From Hormiphora californensis (Eukaryota > Ctenophora > Tentaculata > Cydippida > Pleurobrachiidae): a stretch of 64,000 nucleotides of DNA. The stretch is from positions 3,961,356-4,025,355 of the forward strand of contig CM035356.1 in NCBI GenBank assembly GCA_020137815.1, given 5' to 3'. The notes under the pieces were generated by a model, which worked only from the letters and a program-made list of their open reading frames with translations, made no database searches and had not been told where the DNA came from. Below are positions 1-11,647 of this stretch, piece after piece. Both the position numbers and the translations under genes were made by a program. Position 1 is the stretch's first letter, and the number at the start of each line of letters is the position of its first letter.

Positions 1-194
1 CAAGATGGGGATTGAGTATGGGTGGTGGTAGAGCACTGGGGGAGCCAATACAATAAATTATTCAAGAGCAGATAGTTTTGAACAACAACTGTATGTGATA
101 AAAGTGACTCTAATCTCCTTTCTCTCTATCCACAGATCTACTGGGTACGGGTGTACTAAAGTAGGGACCTATCACCAGGGCTGGGGGGACTAAC

Positions 195-1604
195 CGGCTA
201 GACTATCTCCCTTGAAGGAGAATAGTTGGGTATTCCATCTCTCATCCTCTGATAATTGGACCTCAGCCAACTGTCCCCCATTGAGGGTATCACATGTCAG
301 GAGGAATTGCAGGAATTCCTTATTGAACTCCGGAAAATCCATTTGACCCTGACGTGGGGATGATGGTTGTGTAGTGAAGGGGATTCAGATCATGATATTG
401 CATAACATTGAAACTTCTTCTCTAGCTATACCCCGCCCTTCTTCTCTCTTCTCTATCTATACCCCGCCCTCTTCTCTACCTACCCCTGCTGTGTTGAGGG
501 TGGTGTTGGAGGTATCTTGGAAGGATCGAGTCAGATGAAGGGCGGGTATTATAACTGAACTGCGGGTGCCCTCTGCCTTGTAGTTATCCAGGTAGGAGAG
601 GAGAAGGGAGTAGAGGGTCATTGTCTTGCCGCTACCCCTTCCACCAGTAAGAACTGCCCGGAAACTGAAATGATGTTTGTTATTTCTGGGATTTCTAGTG
701 TTATACCCTGTAGTCTGTACCCTCAATCATTGAGATAAAACACGCGACACTCAGCTAGAATCTTGATCTGCCGAACCCTCACAGGGCACGCAGCTACTAG
801 AATCAGGAGGAGTGACAAAAAAGGGGTTACAAAGTTTGTAGTATTGATAAGAAACATACCTTCCATCTTCATTCTTCAAGATGTCCCTAAAGTGTTCTCG
901 GTACTGTACAAACCCCTCCTTTGACACCATATAAATCCTGGGAGAGAGAAAAGTTATTGATCTGGCCTCTGGGGAAATGTTAATCTAACAAAATATGTAC
1001 TGTCCTCTCTGAACCGGGCTGAAGGCATCGTGTGCGATATTACAGTCATGTAGTATGACAAGTGAAATGTTAATCTGTTCAAACAAACGGGAGAAGATCT
1101 GTACAAATTATGAAACTGAAAAGTGTGATATTAATTCAACCTTTACCTGTTGTAATAACTGTCTGCCACTGGGTGTGCCCAGCAACTTGTATCTTTCATC
1201 TTTAAACCGGATGACAGCTCCCCTTTGTGTTTTCGTGATCAAAACTATCAGCAGTTACAAGGTCCTAGATAGAGGTTGAAATAACACAGGATTCGAATTC
1301 ATGACTCAGGAATGAACATGTAAATACTCAATTAGAAGAAGTCAGTATACTTTTGGTCCAAGATTAGACTGAGTTTAGTAGTTTCTAGAAAGTATACAAA
1401 CTCACCTTGTGCTTGAGTTGAGTTTTAACAACATCTTTTAATTTTAAATCCATTCTAGCGACATCAGCTCCCTCTGGGGCGCGGTAGCGCCCTGTCTTTA
1501 CGTTTTGGTATGGGCATGTTCTGCTCCACATGTCGCCAGTGAGTGGAGGCAAATCTGCTACACAGAGGACTGTGACGAACTGTGTCAAACACACACTTTC
1601 TCAT
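195..1604 (-). CDS. DAP3: Probable mitochondrial small-subunit ribosomal P-loop protein DAP3/MRPS29 (partial, 3' end outside window)
   Basis: Five minus-strand exons can be followed: 1502-1604 (ATG at 1604), 1147-1244, 860-937, 484-664 and 195-348. The start, MRKCVFDTVRHSPLCSRFAS, looks like a mitochondrial presequence. The fourth exon has a textbook Walker A motif, LTGGRGSGKTMTLY, followed by VIIPALHL, where DAP3 has its short strand with an I-P-D/A-H pattern. The last exon contains a conserved-looking W and KGDSL, and ends at a GTTAGT donor, so the gene should continue left of base 1. In DAP3 the GTPase-like protein is part of the mitochondrial ribosomal small subunit. Identification rests on the order of weak motifs, not strong identity. 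The junction between exons 2 and 3 does not keep phase as read, so a micro-exon or base error is possible. Another mitochondrial P-loop ATPase is the alternative. Confidence 0.5.
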
Positions 1605-1895
1605 GCCTAGTCACAGGGAAAAGGGAGATATACTGGGTAGGATAGCGACTGGCTATTTGAAATGGCGGCTAACTTGAAACACCCCCTCTACAGGCCAGCG
1701 GGTGCACCAGATTTGGATTTTTAGACATCAGTGGGCTAGTCAGAACTCATGCCAAGCTCACTGATTGAGGGGGGAGATGAACTGTTCGCAGTACTGTCTC
1801 CATGATCTTGGAGATAAAAACGGGTTCAAGAAATATCAATCAGTCTACAAAGTTCAAAATACGAAACCAAAACTATAAAACTAAAAATTCACAAA

Positions 1896-2093
1896 TTATC
1901 TCTTTGTAGCAGCGTTCTTCATACACTTCTCTAACATCCCAAACTCCTTTTGACAGGTGCCTTGAACAGTATTTGAACTCTTGATGACACAGTTTGTGTA
2001 GGCGGCTGCCTCGGGGGTGCAGGCTGATACTGATTTGAGAAGTTTCCGGAGGCGAGCACCAGCCGCGGAGCCTGCAGCTGCAGCTGGGGTCAT
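1896..2093 (-). CDS. NDUFAF8: NDUFAF8-like complex I assembly factor (CHCH-type)
   Basis: Single-exon 65-residue protein, ATG at 2093, stop TAA at 1896-1898. After an alanine/arginine-rich N-terminus it has the twin cysteine layout SACTPEAAAYTNCVIKSS ... TCQKEFGMLEKCMK, that is C-x9-C and C-x9-C, which forms a helical hairpin with two disulfides. Human NDUFAF8 (C17orf89) has the same C...AAAY..C...C..EF..L..C order and about the same length. The family acts in the mitochondrial intermembrane space/matrix pathway that assembles complex I with NDUFAF5. It lies about 300 bp from the start of the probable DAP3 on the same strand, so two mitochondrial proteins sit side by side. The match is by eye over a short protein; a generic twin-CX9C protein is the alternative. 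Confidence 0.75.
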   Translation of the reverse strand: MTPAAAAGSAAGARLRKLLKSVSACTPEAAAYTNCVIKSSNTVQGTCQKEFGMLEKCMKNAATKR

Positions 2094-2591
2094 AACAGGG
2101 AGTTGTTTTGTTCAGGGAGTTGTTTCGTTCAGCTGAAGAGATGGTCGAGCGGGAGACCGGGGTCACTTTCTCATTATAGAGTGCTGTTTAGGAGTGCTAT
2201 ATAATAGAGATTGGAGATGTTAGGTTATGGAATAGGAAACTATAGCAGTGTATTGTCTGGTACCTATAAAACACGCATAGTTAGGAGGGTTAGAAAAATA
2301 ATTGTAATTCGAATTACAACACAATGGAATAAGAATAAATGTTCGCTAAGGTTAAATTGTAAAACTGTTGAATTTAAAAACAATCGCTATGCTCCACATC
2401 ATCATGAGGCCCACCTACCCCTAACCAGACACTCTCAGTAGAAGAAATGGGCACTATCATTTGAATTAAAAATCAGATATAAAATCTCACTCCTGTGATA
2501 TCATGAGAATTGATTGTCTTTGAATAACTTAAATTGTTGTGTGTTAAAATAGAATAATCAGGCTAACGTTAAAACCGTGTGGTTGATAACG

Positions 2592-5500
2592 CTAAAACCG
2601 TGTGGGTGCGTCCAACTGTAGGATTTTCATCCCAACTTTGTCTTCCTCCTTCACAGTGGAGAGATTCTGTGGTGTTAGGAGGATGAACTGACTCTTGTGG
2701 ATGTTGCTGCTCTTACTGTATTCGATCAGCATTTTCATCGTGATCCGTCGGTTGAACAAGTCCTGCAGAGAAAGGGTCTTAGAGGGAGAAGAGAAATATG
2801 GACGGCTGGAGTGTGTATTTTATGTGCTTTTACACATCATCAGATAAATTGGTTAACAAAAGAACAAATGACTCGTATTTTACTTACCATGAACACATCG
2901 AACTCATCCAGACATCGGAAGGGGCTCTCCATTAGACACCAGAGACTGCATATGAAACAGACAGTAGAGAAGGACCGCTCTCCCCCTGACAAAGACTTGA
3001 CATCGTGGGTCTTCCTATTCGGCATGTTGAGCTGCATGTTGAGTTCCCCGTTCTTGTGATCAACCTAGGGAAGTGAGAGTAGGGTCACCTGGGTCAAGAG
3101 GAGTGAGCTGTGAGAGACTCACTCCTCTCCACTCTCACATTGAGTTAGAGTGGGGTGGATGCGGTGAGAGTGGTGCTACCCCCACCCTGTGTCTGTGATG
3201 CTTCGGTAGCTCAAGGTTAGTGAGGAAAAAAAGGGACATAGAAATACAGTAGCGAGATATGTGCTAACCTTAATCTGTCCTGAGTAGCCCCTCTGGCTAA
3301 GATTCATGGAGAAGAGAATACTCAGACGGTAGGAGATTTCCTTCCTCATTATGAAATAATGCTTTTCCCTGTCCGCCTGGGCAGATTTCAACTCCTGAGC
3401 TAGCTCGTTGATTTTCTTGATAGCACTCTTTTTTCGCAGGTACTTTGATTTGATTTCTTCCAGCCTGCAATGTGATTGAAGTAGAAAATTAGAACTGTTA
3501 CCATGCATTGGAGACAAAACAACTGAGGTCATAAAACCATGTCCATTGATAACATGTTAACAATATGAACAACGATATAATGGTACTAAATCAATTAAAA
3601 TTGACAGAAGCTTTCGAGAAGACTATATTGAAGTTCAGCTAACACGTTAACTCACTGGGTGGCGAGGGCGTCGATTTCACTCTGGGAGATGCTACTTTTG
3701 TTCACCTGTTGCTCTAAATTACGAAGCAACTTCACAATCTGGCCAGGCTTCTTTCGTGTCTCGATTCTAGGACAACACTGAATGGCCATCGCTGTTCCAT
3801 CTGAAACATGTCAAAGAATTTAAAAAACTGTGGTCCGATGAATAATGAGTTTTTATCACTCATTCTTAGTGAAAGAAACAACTGCAACAAAAGCAATAAT
3901 CACTAGTATTTTACAATTCCTGACCTTCGATTTGTTTCTTCTTTGCGTTAAACTCATTCTCCGCTTTGGTCGTCTCAGCCACGATCTCCTTCTTCTTGTT
4001 TTTCAGTCTGTCTGCCTCCTGGCTGATCCTGTTTTATAGAGAGACAATTATGAGATTCTGTCTTTCTGTTTATAGTAGGGTACTCCGTACTGTGTATCAG
4101 AAACTGTAGAACATAGTTGGTGCTTATTCTTACTTATCTCTCTTCCTCTGAAGAACACCCATCTTGGTCCTCAACTCTTCCAACTCTGACATGATGGATC
4201 CGTCTGTTTTAGTACTTTCCTCCCACCTCCTCCTGGCCTCTCTGTACGCTTCATCTAACTCAGCTCTCCTTCCTTCCAGCGCTTCCTTCTTTTCAGCTAA
4301 CTCCGCCAACTGAGCCTCGTACACAATAACATCTTGCTGAAGGGCTGTGGCATCCATCATCGGGGCCTGAGGGGGGGGTGTTCAAATTGTTCATACTGTA
4401 TTTAGGGGAGTTGTTATGTTCTCTTCTTTAAATTTGTAATTTGTTGCAGGGTACGGAGAGAGGGCCGAACACGGCAACTGGGCAAGATATGTTAAACTTA
4501 CATCCTCCAGATTATCAAGCTCAATTGCCCGCTCGTTCAGACTATTCAGCTCCCTCTTTATATTGCTCTGCCTGTTTCTGTTCCCCACTGCTTTGGTTCT
4601 GATCGCTTTTAGTTGACCGTCCAGGGATGAATATTTCTGGTTGAGGATCTCCCTCTCACTTGTGATCCTGCTTCTTGCGTGGGTCAGCTGTCTGAGTAGA
4701 TCAGTGGTGTCCACCTGGTGGGCAGAGTTTCAGTTAGGATTCAGGAGTTAGGGATTAGGATTAACGGGTATCAAAACGGCAGTGGACTAATATTATTTCA
4801 GGAATAGGTAGATGTAACATCTCACATTGAGCATCTTGGCAGTTTGTCTGCTGAGATCGTTAGAGTAGACACCCCGGGGTTTAACATCATCCCCACTGAG
4901 GGTCCAGGCACTCATCACATTTTTAGGGGCATGCCCAACTATCAACCCTCTCGCTTCTTCGCTGTTCTCAATCAGTAAAACCTGCTCCATTGTCGTCTGA
5001 AAACAAGAGGTGAATTAAAATGGGGGCGGGGGTGCTAACATGCAGTATAATAAGAAAACATAATTTGGCCTTCTAAGACCTAGCTTAGTGGTCCATACTG
5101 ACATCTGAACCATCATTCCTGAACCACCCCCCTCCGATAAGTGCAAAGTTAACTCACCAACTCCACGAGGGCATTGCAGATCATGTTATCTGACACCTCC
5201 AGCATGTCATACATTGTGGGGTGGTTCACATTCTGGGGCCTGTTCCTACTGATATCATACGTCCCATCTCTGACAGGGTGGTTAGCAGGGTGGTTAGTGG
5301 AGTGGTTAGCAGGGTGGTGTTAGTACTTAGTAGGGTGGTTAGTAGGGTGGTTAGTAGAGTGGTGTTAGTACTTAGTAGGGTGGTTAGCAGGGTGGTTAGT
5401 ATTGTGTCGTTAGCAGGGTGGTTAAAAGGGTGGTTAGCAGTATTGAGCGGGGGCATATAAATGGTACTTGTTACTTGGTAAGTAGATGGGGTTTGGCAAA

Positions 5501-8459
5501 AAAATAGGTACATAGTACAGTCGGACCCCGATTTACCGGGATCCTCGGGGGAAAGGGTTTTGCCCGGTAAATCGGGGTCCGACTGTACATATTTGGAGGG
5601 TGTATGAATTGAAGCTAGAAACAAGATGGGAACAAGATGTATATTGCGTCGTCTTTTTACCTGAATTTCATCATGGTTATATTGGGTAAGTTTTCTTTGC
5701 AACAGCTCCTGTAAATCTGAGTAAAAACCCCTTTGTCGTGACTATCATGTATCACCCAGTTGTGGAGATGACCCTTTATGGCGCTCTCAATCACTGTAGT
5801 CCACTTTGCATCCTTTACACGGATATGTAAACCTGGACAGGGAGAGAGGGGGGGAGTTGGGTTAGGAAGAGAGTTGGATGGAGAGATGGAGTTGGGTTAG
5901 GGAGAGAGGCAGTTGGGTTAGGGAGAGAGGAAGGCACGTCCCAGACTGACGTTCTGGTGTAAGATGTTACATTTTATGGAAACATGTCAAATAGTGATTA
6001 ATTAATTTACCAAATGGTCCCCGTGGTTTCTGATGAAACCGGCCCTGTCTGGCGGCCTCCTCAACCTTCTTTATGAGATGATCCATGTAGGTCCCAAACA
6101 CCTGGACTCGAGATCTCTGACCGGACTGACAGGTCCTCATCTGGTCTCCAATCTTTCTGTCTCTCTCCTGATTCGTCTCAAGGTCGTCACTAAAGAAAGG
6201 GTGGTGGATATTAAAACACTGTATTATTTGACAATGTAAAAAAGGAAAGTTGGCGTATTATTATGTAAGATGCTATCGCAACATTTTGTTCTAACCCTCC
6301 TTTACTAAGAGAGCTAGAGGGTCGAACATCGCAACATACGTGATTTGTTTTAGCTCCTCACTCAGTTGCAATCTCTCGTGTTCATATCTAGAGATCTCAC
6401 TGGACACACTCTGCAGCTCGTTGGTGAGCGTCTCAAGCTTTTGTTTGCAGTCATCCAGCTCAGACTCCCGTTGGGCTCTTTCCGCCTCTACGTTCCTTTT
6501 CCTGTTGCTGAAATGGGGGGGGGGGGGGTCAATTTCAACCACTGAAATGCAAGTTATGCTAAAAAGTAATGAAAACCTATCAAACTGTGTCTAACTGTAT
6601 ATTTGTGTAACTGTGTCTAATACCTTTCTTCCATATCCCTAATCTTGTTCTCAATCTGCCTCTTGTCCTGCGTGATGTCCCTTGCTGAAGTCTTGCAGTT
6701 TCCAATTTCCTTCATAACATTCGCCACCTAGACACAAATTATTGTAATTATTGCCGGGGGGGGGGGGGGGCTCTAGTTTGATGAAATACAGTACGAATTC
6801 TATTTGTTGATAGCTGGCCCCTAAAAATTACTCACCTCTCTCTTCTTTGCCTGTACCATACACTTCAATGACTCGCTATCAGACTGCAGGCTACCGTACT
6901 TATCACTCGCTGTTTCAATCTCACTCTCAAGCTTCTTAATCTGACTGTCAACTGCCCGAACTTCAGAGTTTTTCGCAGTCACTTTCCGATCGAAATCAGG
7001 GGCTTTTTCAGTTTTTAGTGAGGTTATGTACTTCTCCAGTGGCTCTGCTTCCTGTTCCAGCGCAATTACCTAACAAGGGGGAAGTGATACATCCGAGATG
7101 TCTAAAAAACTACAAACTGAAAGGCAACTACCGCCGGTAAATTAAATGAGATTAAAATCAATTAATAATTGAATTAAATGAAAATCACCTTGCTCCACAC
7201 TAGCTCATCTTTTGCTGCACTAATTTTATCCCGGAGTCCTTGGAGTAGGTTTGCCTCTGCGTACTTGCTCTTGGTCGAGAAAAACTTAGCCCTCATTTCA
7301 GGTAGACTAGCTTCTTTTCTCCGTATTGTGCTGTTGAGTGTCACAACTCTGTTGTCAATCTCCTAAATATGAGATGATGTTACCATAGCAACTACTAGCA
7401 ACTACAATTACTAGCAACTACAAACATCTCCTAATAAGGAAGGAATTATGTTACCATAGCAACTACAAAATCAATTGTACCTGGTAGTCGTTAATCATTG
7501 TTTCGAGGTGAGTGGATTGAAGGAAGAACTTGTATTTGTCAGAAGGTTCCTTTGTAGCCAGGAACTTCTTACTCATTTCTTGGTTCAGAATACTAATTGG
7601 GTTGGTAACCTGGGGGGGGGGGGTAAAGTTGGGTCAATGAACCGTGGGTTGTGTAGTTTAGGCCATTAAAAAGATTCTAAAAAAGAAAAATTGGCTATAA
7701 AATAACTTGATATGTCAAAGTCCATAGTTTCAATGCTTTGTCTGTATTACTGCTCCCCTAATAATACAGCGTGTTATTATACCTGTATGTTGTAGTGACT
7801 AAGCAGGAGCTGTAACTGGTTGTGAGTGCTCGAAATGGTCTTCCCAGTGTGAGATTTCAACTTGTAGTAACTTTGTGACTTAGCAATCTTCCTCTCTACA
7901 GTTACCGTATCGCCGTAATCCTGGAAATGTGCAATAACTTTATAAACAGTGAAAGAACAATACTGGCTACAAAATTCTCTGAGAAGGGAGATCTCTAACC
8001 TCGTAGTTCCAAGCTGATTGTTTATCATTAGTGTTACAAAGGGTGACAGTCACTTTAGCGTATGTGGATCCCTGTTTGATAAACTCTGTAATGTTGGCAC
8101 CTCTGTTTGTAGCGTTACTCTTACCGCCTAGCCCTATCAGCAGGGCCATCAGGATAGCTGATTTACCACCTGAGACAAGGTAAGATCGTTAGGACATTAT
8201 CATTCTCGACCAGGTAAAATAATACGGGAAAGTTTGGCAGACTAATTAAAACTCGGTCTAACTTACTCCCGTTTCGGCCCACAATAAATGTTATCGAAGG
8301 GGCTAGTTCCACTTCAAAGTATTCGTGACACATGAAGTTCTCAAGTTCGATCTTCATAATACTGCCGGGGACATGACGTGGCTCTGCTAACGAATCAGTA
8401 ATCTTCTTCTTTTTCGACGAGCCGCTCGGACCGTCGGGGGATCGCTTTACTTTCGACAT
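2592..8459 (-). CDS. SMC6: Structural maintenance of chromosomes protein 6, complete, 19 exons
   Basis: Exons (minus, 5' to 3'): 8267-8459, 8000-8169, 7783-7920, 7481-7609, 7189-7362, 6836-7069, 6624-6727, 6340-6507, 6011-6189, 5661-5832, 5158-5269, 4826-4996, 4502-4714, 4134-4366, 3925-4028, 3656-3800, 3269-3464, 2888-3064, 2592-2762. They sum to 3183 nt, exactly 1061 codons, with all phases consistent, giving 1060 residues (family about 1090). Exon 1 carries [16 protein letters not shown] and the Walker A GRNGSGKSA completed in exon 2. Two long coiled coils flank a hinge around exons 9-11. Exon 18 carries the ABC signature LSGGERS and Walker B ([10 protein letters not shown], glutamate present). 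SMC6 pairs with SMC5 in the complex that handles recombination intermediates and represses extrachromosomal DNA. An N-terminal lysine-rich stretch (SKKKK) may be a nuclear signal. Intron 10 holds a tandem repeat and a pogo-like MITE. Confidence 0.95.
5275..5450. repeat. Short tandem repeat GTTAGYAGGGTGG in SMC6 intron 10
   Basis: Irregular copies of GGTGGTTAGTAGG, with two inserted GTGTTAGTACTTAGTAG variants, run through most of the intron just upstream (minus strand) of the MITE. A reverse-strand reading frame (LLTTLLTT) through it is a repeat artefact. Confidence 0.85.
5516..5587. mobile_element. Pogo/Tigger-like MITE, 72 bp, copy 1
   Basis: Near-perfect hairpin. It starts TACAGTCGGACCCCGATTTA and ends with the inverse, CCGGTAAATCGGGGTCCGAC TGTA, leaving a TA on each side. 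TA target duplications and CAGTNG-type ends are typical of the pogo/Tigger branch of Tc1-mariner elements. It has no coding capacity. A longer relative sits at 14110-14254. Confidence 0.8.
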
Positions 8460-8639
8460 TTTTTGAAGTTTCACTCAGACATGGTTCTAATGGGAAAATA
8501 TGGTATTATCTTCCTTCCACGCCTTGTGAGAAAACAAGCTTTGGCCAAGAAAAGAGACAGAAACGATGTTTGTTGACAGTTAGAGGAGAAAAAAAACTAG
8601 CCAAAAAGGAAAAAGCGAAAGAAATAAAGTTTTTTTTTT

Positions 8640-8894
8640 TTAATTCACTAACCCCAACACCGATTGGCATCACTTTCCAACAGCCGAAGAGAAGCTGCCG
8701 AAGAGAGAAAGGGGGTAACCATATGAAGAGTTAATCGCGATGAGTCTCATTCACATTGGGTTCGATCATTTGCCCCCGGTGTTGGGGATAGTAATAAATA
8801 AATCTTAAAATCGCTCAAATATTACTATAAATAAATAAATCTTAAAATCGCTCAAATATTACTATAAATAAATAAATAAAATCTCACACATGTT
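8640..8894. other. Non-coding interval with a tandem AT-rich duplication
   Basis: A T-run near 8630 is followed by AACCCCAACACCGATTGG, and its rough inverse CCGGTGTTGGGG appears at about 8777. The 36-bp unit TAAATAAATCTTAAAATCGC TCAAATATTACTATAAA is present twice (about 8795-8870). This may be the terminal part of the retroelement whose last ORF ends at 8895. No gene is seen. Confidence 0.5.
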
Positions 8895-9890
8895 TCAAAT
8901 ATTGAAGTCCATGTTTTCCAATCCTGTTGGGGCGTACTTTGTACGGCATCCTCTGAGTGACCTCAGGGTGGCTACCAGTAGGCAGAACCTGAGCCGCCTT
9001 CTGATTGCCGCCAAAGCCTCACTGTAGATTTCTCCGTGTTTGTTTTCAATCAGTTTGGCTGTCTTCTTAATCGCTCTGTCCATTTCAGGGCCAACACCAC
9101 CTGTTGTGGTAAACACTAGTGGAGAAAAGGTCCCACCCTCGACAATCTGGACTCGTCTCATGTAACAGGTCTTCTTGGACTTCTCGTGGTTTTTGTACAG
9201 AGATGATGGCTTGATATTGAGATAAGAAGCTGCCATCGGGTGACAGACTCTGACATCCATGTAGGACATCTGGTCAGGAGCCCACAATCCCATGCATACG
9301 ATGTCCATACGGGCGTCTCTGTCTGTATTTGCCCAAGGATATTGCTGCATTTCTTGGTCGTAATCCTCACATGGTTGTAGGAGTTTTTCAGTTTCTATAG
9401 ACCTGACACCAGCGTAGGATAAGATATCAGCAAAGTTGTCTCTCAGGCGGTCGTGTCTGTAGATTGTGTAACCACCTTTGTGACAGGACAATGCGTGATC
9501 GGCACTGTTACTGGACCCACATGGGCATTTGGAGGGGAGATCGAGAAACGGTAATCCAAATCGAAGGTGCATCGCATCGACAAACTCTTGTTTGGTCAGG
9601 TGATGTCCATGTGCTTCGATGGGTCTTGCTGTCAGCCAAGAGGATGCCCCAGGTTCTTGGTTTAGTGATTGTAACCGGTTTTCCGTGTCAGTCATCCTTG
9701 CTTTCAGGGATTTCACCTGGACAAGATGTCTTTCGATTGTACTTTCTTCGCATTCCTTGGTTCTCTCTCTGGTGATCTTTTCGATTTTGTCTATCGTAGG
9801 ACCATCCAGTTCTTCATCTGAGAGAAGGTGCTCCACTAATGGGCCTGTGCAGTGGAGAGAATGCTCGTATGCAGTGTCAGCCGAGAGCAT
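8895..9890 (-). mobile_element. Retrotransposon C-terminal ORF remnant (CCHC plus PD-(D/E)XK-like endonuclease region)
   Basis: A 331-residue open frame ends at 8895 and opens by its first ATG at 9890, directly at the edge of a hairpin. It contains LTKQEFVDAMHLRFG, then a zinc-knuckle-like CPCGSSNSADHALSCHKGG, then RHDRLRDNFADIL, and a DARMDIVCMG ... YMDVRV pair. This order, Cys/His knuckle, RHD, then acidic residue and D-V-x-V, is that of the restriction-like endonuclease end of R2/NeSL-type non-LTR elements. Similar C-termini occur in multicopy retroelements of marine invertebrates. No reverse transcriptase domain remains, since the hairpin at 9889-10277 has replaced it. It is therefore a 5'-truncated remnant, although the remaining frame is intact. 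Confidence 0.65.
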
Positions 9891-10277
9891 AAGGAACCAT
9901 AATAAAGTTCAAGAGCGCACCCCATCCAAGAGCGCACCACCTCCAAAAGATACCACTTCAAGAGCGCACCACATCAAAGAGAGCTCCCCATCCAGAAGAT
10001 ACCGCGCGCAGGGGACACCACGCGCAGAAGAGACCGCACGCGCAAATACAACGCCGCGCTGGTCTCTTCTGCGCGTGGTGTCCCCTGCGCGTGGTATCTT
10101 CTGGATGGGGAGCTCTCTTTGATGTGGTGCGCTCTTGAAGTGGTGTCTTCTGGAGGTGGTGCGCTCTTGGATGTGGTCTCTTTTGGGTGTGGTACGCTCT
10201 CAGGTGTGGTCTCTCTTCGATCGGGTGTGCTCTTGGGTGCTCTTGGAGGCTCTTGAACTTTATTATGGTTCCTTATT
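9889..10277. repeat. 390-bp foldback hairpin
   Basis: The left arm starts TAAGGAACCATAATAAAGTT and the right arm ends with its inverse. The centre near 10060 joins blocks such as CGCGCAGAAGAGACC and GGTCTCTTCTGCGCG. The right arm has extra tandem units of TGGTGTGCTCTTGGATGTGG type. Both strands give proline/arginine-rich open frames that mirror each other, so none is a gene. Confidence 0.85.
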
Positions 10278-10304
10278 GGGTTTTCAATTCCTAGACCCCC
10301 CAAA

Positions 10305-10463
10305 TAAAGTCCATTTTTATTCAACTGTTCACCCCCCAAAGTCGTGCGCGGAATTGTTTTGCGCGTTTATCACATGTTAACGTGTAGCGCGCGCAGCGTA
10401 AATTAAAATATCGCACGCGCACGAATTGAGGGGTGAACAGTTGAATAAAAATGGACTTTAACG
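10305..10463. mobile_element. MITE family A, copy 1 (TAAAGTCCATTTTT ends)
   Basis: Inverted ends TAAAGTCCATTTTTATTCAA and TTGAATAAAAATGGACTTTA surround about 95 bp containing GTGCGCGGAATTGTTTTGCG and CACATGTTAACGTGTAGCGC. The same interior and ends recur at 28588-28735. No coding capacity. Confidence 0.8.
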
Positions 10464-11640
10464 CGATTTTTTTATTTATCACAATGAAAATTTTCCGCGC
10501 GCTTCAGCTTAGCGGCAGAGCTTTTAATTTTTAAATAAGCGCGTTACATGTTTTGCAGCGCTTAACTCGAAATTTCGGTCGTGGATGAAAGGCTGCACAC
10601 CACTGGGCGCGATTATAATCTGGGTGCCTTGCAGCCTGTTTACAGGTGCGCGCTGCCAAAAGAGTATACTTAGACCGACTTTTTTCAAACGGCTATAGCC
10701 ATGGAACCACATGGTCGATTTGTGTAAACTAAACGGTATCAGTTAGAGAATCGATAGCCCTAACCGGTAACCCCAAACCAAACCCTAACCAGACCCTAAC
10801 GGATAGCCCTAACCCGTCGCGCGCGCCAAAACTACGAATTGTTAGCAATGAAAGGCACCCAGATTTTAACGTTTTCCCACACCACTTGCACTGGTTGCGA
10901 AACGAAAAATCAACCCCGACGAGATTTTTAACAGTCCATTTTTTTCAACTGTTCGGCTGACGGCTACCTCTGAGTTCTGACCTCTTTACGTTTCTTATGA
11001 TATCTACTGTTCTAGGGTCCTGAGCTGTGATTGGCTGAAATTTCGAGCGCCTGAAATTTCAGCCAATCAGAGTGCAGGATTTGAGCCGCGTGTAAGAGCC
11101 TCGGCCTGGAAGCGTATATTAATGTACTTAATTTTTAACTATATTTTATACGTATAGTGTAAGAGCGGGAGAGTCATATATTTTCTTATATTGAATCGAT
11201 ATAAATTGTGAAGTTCATATTCATATTCATAGCTTCCACTGGGCTTTCACTAGTGAGGGGTGGGTGCAATGAAGCTACCGTTCCCCGTCCTAGGTGATGT
11301 GATGTGACCGCCATTTATGGGGTGGTTTCTGTGGGGTGAAGTAACGCCATCGCCCATCGCCTCCTTAAAGAACGATATCGAAGAAGGCAAAATGCTCAGA
11401 TCACTATTCTCTACTACCTACAACAATCTTATCCCATTCTGATCAGCCGCTTTAACTTTAAGATTGTGGTCAGGCGAACAGATCAGTTTAACACGACCTC
11501 CCAGACACACAGAACGTGTCCCAACCCCATGTACCTAGTAAAAACCTAACTGAAACCAGTAATTAAACAATATTTAATTGTTTCTTGTTGAATGTTGATA
11601 ACTCTAGTTCACACAATTATGTTATAGGTCTGATGTACCA
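10464..11640. other. Non-coding interval before YIF1
   Basis: Contains a degenerate second family-A end (CCATTTTTTTCAACTGTTCG near 10945), several CCCTAAC motifs between 10755 and 10825, and a short hairpin GATTGGCTGAAATTT ... AAATTTCAGCCAATC at about 11028-11072. The last 400 bp should include the YIF1 promoter. I see no clear TATA box and no gene. Confidence 0.5.
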
Positions 11641-11647
11641 GTGAACA

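Noticed and set aside
9974-10339. Proline/arginine-rich frames on both strands
   Set aside because: Both come from the 390-bp hairpin; the two translations mirror each other.
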